10,934 bases of DNA from Candidatus Daviesbacteria bacterium (lineage in GTDB: Bacteria > Patescibacteriota > Microgenomatia > Daviesbacterales > UBA10151): positions 1 to 10,934 of the forward strand of contig JACPKO010000077.1 in the NCBI GenBank assembly GCA_016186985.1. The letters are read 5' to 3'. The first letter of the stretch is position 1. The number at the start of each line of letters is the position of its first letter. Below are positions 5,924 through 10,934 of the stretch, piece by piece. The notes beneath the pieces are model-generated. The model did no database searches. It saw nothing but the letters and a program-made list of their open reading frames with translations, and had not been told where the DNA came from. Both the position numbers and the translations under genes were made by a program.

Positions 5924-7297
5924 CTAAGCAGCAATAGAGAACGCTTGTTGTTTGGTTTGAGGGATAGGTCTTCTATGCTTTAACATATGATCCAGCATAT
6001 CTTCAGCTGTAACATAAATTCCTCTCTCAAAAATAAATATAACAGACTTTCTTAATTGGCTTCTCCATTCGGACTCAATTTCTTCTGCTTCTGAGATCAT
6101 GCTTACTTTTCTTAACCTGACTAAAGACTCTTGACCGAATAGTAGATTGATATTTCCCGAGGTGAAAGGGTTGGGAAAAAATGTTGCACAGCTATTATTG
6201 GCAAGCTCTGCAGAAGTTATAGCGCCAAGGGTAGATAAAGCTGGATTAAAATCGGGACCAGGAATGCCCGGATAATTTACAGCCTCCCTAAAATTTTCAA
6301 TAACTAATCTTTTATAACCCTCTCCTGTTTTTTTGCGGACTATATCAGTTACCATCTCTCTAAGTATTTGATTTGCTTTATAGTAATGTTGTTTCCAGCT
6401 TAAATTCTCACCCGGATGACAGGCACAAGACCCATGCCATTTGGCTAAGTCCGGACAAGGATCACTCCAGGCAGATCTTTCATGAACCTTACCTTTTTGA
6501 GGATTACTTAAGTCAAGATCATTAATAGATTTTAGTTTTATGCCTGATTTAGGAAGCGATACGTTTATAAGGCGAATCAGGAATTTCTCCCCGCCTCTTA
6601 AATGATCACCAAAGGTTTCTTCGTCGACCCATCCGAGGATAGTGCGGTCTGTTAAATTTGGGGAGATATGGTCTCCGGTAAAGACTTCTGCGTTGCGTTT
6701 AGAATCCCTGGAGAGAGCTAGAGAGAGGGGTCTATTAAATGGATAAGCAACAATTTGAAGATTATCCCCGAGCTCAATCAATACTGGAGTATTATGAGCC
6801 TCTTGCCCTGAATCTAGTTGAGTTTGATGGGGGGCAACAATAACAATCTCAACTCCCCGGATGGCTAAAATACGCAGAGTTTGATCATCAATTGCTGCTT
6901 CTGGTAACCAGAAAGCCCGTGGAGTTTTTCCGGTTAATTTTCTATATTCATAAATCCCGGCGACAATTCCTATTTCAGCATGCTCAGTTGGCGCATCCGG
7001 AGTAAGCCAGTGCCCCCAAGGGCTACCAATTCCATTTTTGAGTAATCCTCTTCTTTGCTGCGCAACAGTTTCTGGATCGATATTTACCAGTTGATTATCT
7101 AAAACAGGAAAAAAGTTATGAGAGATTTTATTATAAACTCCGCTTTGACCAAGTGATTTATAAACCATTTGATATGCTAAGTTTGTATAATTTAATCCAT
7201 CAGGAGACGAACAAATATCCTTCAGGCTTTCATCTGCCGCGGATCTTGGAGGGTTAAACCGATTGGTTCCAATTATGATAGATCTTTCAAAGTCCAT
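5924..7297 (-). CDS. GH57-like / DUF3536-type glycoside hydrolase family protein, N-terminal histidine motif lost
   Basis: The 457-residue protein resembles the GH57 group linked to DUF3536. Recognisable blocks are GHW at 95-97, AFWLPEAAIDDQTL (128-141, like GMWLPETAVD), APHQ at 155-158, DEETFGDH at 225-232 (like DGETFGHH), and SAWSDPCPDLAKWHGSCAC at 275-293 (like the SW.C.HG..RW...CGC block at the start of DUF3536). E133 and D225 sit at the positions expected for nucleophile and acid/base. The usual N-terminal HGHFYQPPR is GTNRFNPPR here (10-18), so both histidines are gone. It is also much shorter than full GH57-DUF3536 proteins (about 800 residues). GH57 enzymes act on alpha-glucans; this one may have altered or no activity. 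It has no signal peptide. ATG at 7297 has AGGA three bases upstream and lies 22 bases after valS. Confidence 0.72.
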   Translation of the reverse strand: MDFERSIIIGTNRFNPPRSAADESLKDICSSPDGLNYTNLAYQMVYKSLGQSGVYNKISHNFFPVLDNQLVNIDPETVAQQRRGLLKNGIGSPWGHWLTPDAPTEHAEIGIVAGIYEYRKLTGKTPRAFWLPEAAIDDQTLRILAIRGVEIVIVAPHQTQLDSGQEAHNTPVLIELGDNLQIVAYPFNRPLSLALSRDSKRNAEVFTGDHISPNLTDRTILGWVDEETFGDHLRGGEKFLIRLINVSLPKSGIKLKSINDLDLSNPQKGKVHERSAWSDPCPDLAKWHGSCACHPGENLSWKQHYYKANQILREMVTDIVRKKTGEGYKRLVIENFREAVNYPGIPGPDFNPALSTLGAITSAELANNSCATFFPNPFTSGNINLLFGQESLVRLRKVSMISEAEEIESEWRSQLRKSVIFIFERGIYVTAEDMLDHMLKHRRPIPQTKQQAFSIAA

Positions 7298-7319
7298 TTA
7301 TCCTGAATTGACCGCAAGA

Positions 7320-9440
7320 TTAAACTTTTTGAGGCCATTTGGCAATCATTATAGATTTTCCTTCATGGGGTAATTTTTGCCAGAGTTCTTCTGTGATGAA
7401 TGGCATAAAGGGGTGAAGCAGTTCCAGTGATGTTCTGAAAACATATTCCAAAACTGGTTGTGTTTCTTTCCTTCTGTTTTTTGCGCTCTCTATATATTTA
7501 TCAGCAAATTCATGCCATATAAATTCATATAATGTATCGGCTCCGTCATGAAATCTAAATTGGTTTAAGCTGTCGCTTACTTTAGCTGATGTCTCGTTAA
7601 GTTTCAGGAGAATCAGTCTATCAACTTCGCTCAACTGCTTCATTGCTGCATTGTTAAATTGTTGATCTGGTTTTAAGGAGGGAACATTCGTTGGTTTAAA
7701 GTTAATTATAAATCTCCCAATATTCCATATTTTGTTTGTAAAATTTCTCATTGCCTGAAGTTTAGGATGAGATAAGTTTTGGTCATGTCCCAGTGCTGTT
7801 CCATAAACTAAAGCCATCCGGGCTGCATCAGCGCCATATTGGTCAACAATTTCCATGGGAGATACTACATTCCCTTTTGACTTACTCATCTTCTGGCCTA
7901 AGGGATCGCGTACAAGTCCATGTAAGACGACATCTTTAAACGGTACTTCACCTGTTATATAAAGCCCCAGCATAACCATTCTTGAAACCCAAGCTTTTAA
8001 AATATCGTAGCCTGTTTCCATTACTGAGGTCGGATAAAACTTTTCAAAGTCCCTGGGCTTTCCGGTTTTTAAAGTTACAACCGGCCATTGGCCCGAGGAA
8101 AACCAGGTGTCAAATGTGTCGGTATCCTGCTTTAAATTTTTTGATCCGCACTTACCGCATGCGTCAGGGGTCTCACCCGTGGTAACATTCCAAGCATCGC
8201 AGGCTAAACAATTCCAGGCGGGAATCCTTATTCCCCAAACAGTCTGGCGTGAAATGTTCCAGTCGTTTAGATTCTCAAGCCATTGGAAATAATGAGACTC
8301 AAAATTCTTCGGATGAATTTTAATTTTCTTATTTCTTACAACCTCAATTGCTTTTTGCTTTAAGTCGGCAACATTTAAAAACCATTGTTCCAAAGGCAAA
8401 GGTTCCAAAGTTGTCCCGCATTTGTAACACTTGGAAACAGTGTGGGTGTAATCTTCATCGATTTTTTCAATCAATCCACGTTCCTGCATATCTTCGGCCA
8501 CTTTTTTTCTGGCCTGGTTAACATAAAGCCCGGCGTAGGAACCGGCAATTTCGGTTAATTTTCCGTCAAACCCGACAATCATTTTAAGTTCCAGATTGTG
8601 GCGTTTACTCATTTCAAAATCCTTAAAATCGATGGACGGTGTTACTTTGGCAACACCTGTCCCGAACAGCGGATCTATTAACTCATCTGCAATGACCTTT
8701 AATTTAAATTTTCCGTTTAACCCTTCGACTTCAACTTCCTTTCCGATCCATTCCTTGTATCTTTTATCATTAGGATTAACCCCTACAGCAGTGTCTCCGA
8801 ACTTAGTTTCGGGTCGGACTGTTGCAATAATAAAAGGACCGTATTTCAAATAATAAAGCGGGTCTTTTTGCTCAACATGAACAACCTCCAAATCGGAAAA
8901 CGATGTTCCATCCCTGGTGCAGTAGTTAACCAGCCTGTAATCCCTGTAAATGAATCCCTCGTCAAACATTTTTTTGAAAGTTTTATAAACTTCCCGGATT
9001 ATGTCAGGATCAAGGGTAAATTTTTCGCGAGACCAGTCCAGGGAAAACCCGAGACGCCTTAATTCACTTTCCATCCCGGATTTATTGGATTGTACATAAT
9101 CCCAAATCATCTGATAGAGAATCTCCCTGTCAAAATCAAATCTGGATTTTCCTTCAGACTTAAGTTTTTTTTCAAATACAACCTGGGTTTCAAAACCGGC
9201 ATGATCCGATCCGGGAAGCCATAAAGCTGCTTTGCCTTTCATCCTGTGATAGCGGGTCAGAATATCTTCTACAACATACATGGCATGACCAAAATGCAAA
9301 GGAGCGTTTGCATTAGGCGGAGGAAGTATTATGCAGTATGGTTTTCCATCAGGATTTATCTCAGGCTTAAAGTAGCCTGCGTCCTCCCAGAATTTATACC
9401 ACTTTTCTTCAACTACTTTCTGATTATATATCTTGTCCAT
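7320..9440 (-). CDS. valS: Valyl-tRNA synthetase, short form
   Basis: This class I aminoacyl-tRNA synthetase charges tRNA-Val. The 706 residues include the HIGH-type motif HFGH at 49-52, preceded by PPPNANAPL, and KMSKS at 517-521. The editing domain is present at about 190-330 (TVRPETKFGDTAVGV, then GTGVAKVTPSIDFKDFE with D271 kept), so clearance of mischarged Thr-tRNA is likely. WNISRQTVWGIRIPAW and DTFDTWFSSGQWP are ValRS-specific. Cysteine pairs at 338/341, 411/414 and 428/431 suggest zinc binding. The anticodon-binding domain runs from about 605 to 700 and the protein then stops. The C-terminal coiled-coil arm of typical bacterial ValRS (about 880 residues in total) is missing. The ATG overlaps the stop of the upstream 91-residue gene as TAATG and has no Shine-Dalgarno sequence, implying translational coupling. 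No T-box leader is present. Confidence 0.97.
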   Translation of the reverse strand: MDKIYNQKVVEEKWYKFWEDAGYFKPEINPDGKPYCIILPPPNANAPLHFGHAMYVVEDILTRYHRMKGKAALWLPGSDHAGFETQVVFEKKLKSEGKSRFDFDREILYQMIWDYVQSNKSGMESELRRLGFSLDWSREKFTLDPDIIREVYKTFKKMFDEGFIYRDYRLVNYCTRDGTSFSDLEVVHVEQKDPLYYLKYGPFIIATVRPETKFGDTAVGVNPNDKRYKEWIGKEVEVEGLNGKFKLKVIADELIDPLFGTGVAKVTPSIDFKDFEMSKRHNLELKMIVGFDGKLTEIAGSYAGLYVNQARKKVAEDMQERGLIEKIDEDYTHTVSKCYKCGTTLEPLPLEQWFLNVADLKQKAIEVVRNKKIKIHPKNFESHYFQWLENLNDWNISRQTVWGIRIPAWNCLACDAWNVTTGETPDACGKCGSKNLKQDTDTFDTWFSSGQWPVVTLKTGKPRDFEKFYPTSVMETGYDILKAWVSRMVMLGLYITGEVPFKDVVLHGLVRDPLGQKMSKSKGNVVSPMEIVDQYGADAARMALVYGTALGHDQNLSHPKLQAMRNFTNKIWNIGRFIINFKPTNVPSLKPDQQFNNAAMKQLSEVDRLILLKLNETSAKVSDSLNQFRFHDGADTLYEFIWHEFADKYIESAKNRRKETQPVLEYVFRTSLELLHPFMPFITEELWQKLPHEGKSIMIAKWPQKV

Positions 9441-9715
9441 TAGCTATTTCGTTTTTGAGCGCTAGGGTCGCACTCGAAAGGTTTGAAATCTCTTGGGTTA
9501 AAGGATCCCACTTCAACAGGAGTATCCGTGCTCACCTTATATGGCTCAAATACCTGATAGAGGCCAAAATCCGTCCTAGCATTTGGGTCTAGCCTTGTTA
9601 TTCTAGCAAAATAATCATCAAACCCCATTACTTTATAGACATTACTTCTGGCAGTTCTAAAAGCATCCCCTGAATTTTTTGCGGGGAATACAAACACTTC
9701 TTCTTTTTTTAACAT
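9440..9715 (-). CDS. Hypothetical 91-residue protein coupled to valS
   Basis: I do not recognise this protein. It has 91 residues from the ATG at 9715 and appears soluble, with no signal peptide or membrane helix. It is rich in aromatic and charged residues (MGFDDYFARITRLDPNAR, FGLYQVFEPYKV). Its composition looks like a real protein, and its stop overlaps the valS start (TAATG), which supports translation. An in-frame TTG at 9721 would add two residues and lies 10 bases after the predicted -10 box. ATG is preferred by default, though neither start has a Shine-Dalgarno sequence. A consensus -10 (TATAAT) directly upstream suggests it is the first gene of the valS transcript. Confidence 0.65.
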   Translation of the reverse strand: MLKKEEVFVFPAKNSGDAFRTARSNVYKVMGFDDYFARITRLDPNARTDFGLYQVFEPYKVSTDTPVEVGSFNPRDFKPFECDPSAQKRNS

Positions 9716-9731
9716 ACGCAAGTTGGCTAAA

Positions 9732-9759
9732 ATTATATTCTTATTTAGATAAAAAGCAA
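9732..9759 (-). promoter_or_regulatory. Predicted promoter for the 91-residue gene and valS
   Basis: On the minus strand, a perfect -10 box TATAAT occupies 9737-9732. A weak -35 TTGCTT (9759-9754, 3 of 6) lies 16 bases upstream. This falls in the 45-base gap between tsaD and the next gene. Transcription would start near 9725, leaving about 10 bases before the ATG at 9715. Confidence 0.5.
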
Positions 9760-9760
9760 A

Positions 9761-10849
9761 CTACAGTGATAAGTTTGGATTTGCCTGTAAATCCAGAGGT
9801 TTAGTTATTTCTTCAGAGAAGAATCCAGCTGCGGCAATCATGGAGGCGTTGTCGGTACAAAAAATATTGTGCGACGGCGAAAAAACCCGGACGTGCAAGC
9901 TTTTGCGCAGGGCCTCCGAAAGAGCCTGGTTTGCCGCAACACCGCCGGCTATCATAACCTGATTTATTCCATATTCTTTTACTGCCTGAAGCGTTTTATT
10001 CATGAGTGACTCAATAATCGTTTGCTCTATCGAAGCAGCCAAATCTTTATGCTTATAATTTTTGTTTTTATCAATATAATTTGCCACAGCTGTTTTAAGT
10101 CCTGAAAAAGAAAAATCCAAGTCTTTAGAGTTTGTCATTGGTTTTGGCAATTTAATTTTTGAAGCATCTCCTGTTGCCGCGAGTTTGGAAATTTCAGGAC
10201 CCCCGGGGTATGGCAATCCTAAAAGGCGCGCGCATTTGTCAAAGCATTCGCCTGCCGCATCATCCCGGGTTCCGCCCAGGTATTGATATTTGTTGTGGTC
10301 AGTAAAAAGGACAAGATCAGTGTGCCCACCGGAGACGAGCAAGCCAATAATAGGAAAGGTTGGAGAAGTATCAAAAGTACCAAAGGTATCAAGGGGAGGG
10401 TTTTGCGTGCTTTCATTTGATACTTCTGATACCTTTCCCTCTTTTGATACCTTGTCAATAAAATTGGCATAGAAGTGTCCTACTAAATGATTTACCGGAA
10501 TGAGTGGTTTGTTCCAGACCAGGGCCAAAGTTTTCGCTGTTTCGACACCAACCAAAAGAGATCCGATTAATCCGGGGCCGAATGTAACTGCAATTGCATC
10601 AATTTCGTTAATCGTGAGTCGTGATTCGTTAATCGCTTCTTGGATAACTGGAATTATGGACTTGAGCTGTTCGCGGGCAGCTTGTTCAGGGATGATGCCA
10701 CCATACTTGGATTGGATTGCGGCGGAGGAGGCTACAATATTGGAAAGGATTCGTATTCCTTTTTGTTTATCCTGAGCAGGGTCGAAGGACAAAACAGCAG
10801 CAGCAGTTTCATCACAAGAAGTCTCAATACCTAAAATGGTTTTATACAT
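9761..10849 (-). CDS. tsaD: tRNA N6-adenosine threonylcarbamoyltransferase TsaD with two in-frame insertions
   Basis: TsaD transfers the threonylcarbamoyl group to A37 of tRNAs that read ANN codons, forming t6A with TsaB and TsaE in bacteria. The 362-residue protein has the ASKHA-fold hallmarks: GIETSCDET (7-15), FGPGLIGSLLVG (90-101), the metal-binding pair H121/H125 in HLVGH, LVSGGHTDL (171-179), AGECFDKCARLLGLPYPGGP (199-218), SFSGLKTA (247-254), AGGVAANQ (301-308), and CTDNASMIAAAG with metal ligand D333. It is about 25 residues longer than E. coli TsaD. The excess is largely in two spots: about ten residues around SFDPAQDKQ (21-29), and about 28 residues at 132-165 just after the metal-binding helix. 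Both coincide with DNA palindromes. All functional motifs are intact, so the gene should be active. The ATG start gives the standard family N-terminus. Confidence 0.97.
   Translation of the reverse strand: MYKTILGIETSCDETAAAVLSFDPAQDKQKGIRILSNIVASSAAIQSKYGGIIPEQAAREQLKSIIPVIQEAINESRLTINEIDAIAVTFGPGLIGSLLVGVETAKTLALVWNKPLIPVNHLVGHFYANFIDKVSKEGKVSEVSNESTQNPPLDTFGTFDTSPTFPIIGLLVSGGHTDLVLFTDHNKYQYLGGTRDDAAGECFDKCARLLGLPYPGGPEISKLAATGDASKIKLPKPMTNSKDLDFSFSGLKTAVANYIDKNKNYKHKDLAASIEQTIIESLMNKTLQAVKEYGINQVMIAGGVAANQALSEALRKSLHVRVFSPSHNIFCTDNASMIAAAGFFSEEITKPLDLQANPNLSL
10368..10450 (-). repeat. Palindromic element with 9-bp periodicity, inserted in frame in tsaD
   Basis: Two 24-base arms, 10368-10391 and 10427-10450, form an inverted repeat of 10 paired, 4 unpaired and 10 paired bases (GTATCAAAAG with CTTTTGATAC; AAAGGTATCA with TGATACCTTT) around a 35-base loop. 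The left arm carries GTATCA at 10368 and 10386 with the variant GTACCA at 10377, exactly 9 bases apart. On the other side TGATAC occurs at 10418, 10427 and 10445, also on a 9-base grid. The protein therefore shows tripeptide repeats: KVS-KEG-KVS-EVS, then DTF-GTF-DTS. This segment (residues 134-161) has no counterpart in E. coli TsaD. Confidence 0.88.
10604..10635 (-). repeat. 11-bp direct repeat in tsaD
   Basis: TTCGTTAATCG (plus-strand reading) occurs at 10604-10614 and again at 10625-10635, 21 bases apart and in frame, encoding the two INE tripeptides in INESRLTINEI. Unlike the other two elements, it does not lengthen the protein relative to E. coli TsaD, so it may be chance. Confidence 0.5.
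10766..10793 (-). repeat. REP-like hairpin inserted in frame near the tsaD start
   Basis: Arms of 8 bases, 10766-10773 and 10786-10793, pair around the 12-base loop GAGCAGGGTCGA. One mismatch in the DNA becomes a G-U pair in the mRNA. The core CCTGAGC-AGG-GTCGAAGG resembles a CCTGAGC...GTCGAAGG repeat that I recall as dispersed in many environmental bacterial genomes. It encodes FDPAQDK (residues 22-28), an extra segment compared with usual TsaD N-termini. Confidence 0.7.
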
Positions 10850-10859
10850 GGAGAATACT

Positions 10860-10934
10860 TTACCCTAATTTTATTTCAGCCAGAGTATTATGACTATGGA
10901 ACCCTCCGCTTTCAATTGACTCATATAATTTAAT
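10860..10934 (-). CDS. Possible 3' end of an upstream gene
   Basis: A frame is open from the window edge for 24 codons to TAA at 10862-10860, ending in ESGGFHSHNTLAEIKLG. This would put the upstream stop 10 bases before the tsaD ATG, which matches the tight spacing elsewhere. A run of 24 open codons can arise by chance and I do not recognise the peptide. Confidence 0.35.
   Translation of the reverse strand: MKLYESIESGGFHSHNTLAEIKLG
10887..10915 (-). promoter_or_regulatory. Possible promoter for tsaD
   Basis: On the minus strand, TTGAAA (10915-10910) and CATAAT (10892-10887) are 17 bases apart, each matching consensus at 5 of 6 positions. Transcription would start near 10880 and leave a leader of about 30 bases, with AGGG at 10866-10863 rather far from the ATG. 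It would overlap the possible end of an upstream gene. Confidence 0.4.

Noticed and set aside
7319..7345. TTGCCA and TTTAAT on the minus strand as an internal promoter for the GH57-like gene
   Set aside because: The 15-base spacer is short and the site overlaps the end of valS. Not convincing without other evidence.
8596..8853. Plus-strand open frames opposite valS, the longest being 85 codons
   Set aside because: valS motifs are continuous on the minus strand. The antisense peptides show no recognisable features.
10368..10450. CRISPR array or tandem satellite
   Set aside because: Units are only 9 bp, run in opposite orientations and lie inside an intact tsaD frame, with no spacer-repeat architecture.

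Overview
The window is moderately AT-rich bacterial DNA, densely coded, with no stretch above about 100 bases lacking a gene. Several features suggest a member of the Candidate Phyla Radiation (Patescibacteria), possibly the Microgenomates group. These are a DUF4012 membrane protein fused to an epimerase-like domain, a short valyl-tRNA synthetase without the C-terminal coiled coil, reduced versions of other families, very weak Shine-Dalgarno signals and tight gene packing. TGA ends two genes, so the code in which TGA means glycine (Gracilibacteria, Absconditabacteria) is unlikely. The taxonomic call is an inference from gene content, not a search result.

Plus-strand block, 1-5918. It opens with the 3' part of an O-antigen ligase/polymerase (Wzy_C family). 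Then come a small RNase HI, a two-helix Wzz-like chain-length protein, and a 1007-residue protein joining a degenerate sugar-nucleotide epimerase domain to a membrane-anchored DUF4012 domain. The polymerase, Wzz-like and epimerase-DUF4012 genes look like a surface-polysaccharide assembly set. RNase H sits inside this set with no obvious functional link. A TL5/CTC-type ribosomal protein bL25 with a repetitive acidic tail follows, then a 92-residue coiled-coil membrane protein.

Minus-strand block, 10934-5924. Reading leftward it carries the possible tail of an upstream gene, tsaD (tRNA t6A synthesis), an unrecognised 91-residue protein overlapping valS by one base (TAATG), valS, and a GH57/DUF3536-like protein. 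The two blocks converge at 5918/5924 with only five bases between stop codons. tsaD and valS both serve translation; the role of the GH57-like protein is unknown.

Two observations stand out. First, tsaD contains two in-frame palindromic insertions. One is a dyad built from a 9-bp unit (GTATCA core) running in opposite directions on its two arms. The other is a REP-like hairpin encoding FDPAQDK. A further 11-bp direct repeat lies between them. Second, three plus-strand genes have a sigma70-type promoter with a 17-bp spacer whose -10 box lies only 6-8 bases before the start codon. This predicts leaderless or nearly leaderless mRNAs.
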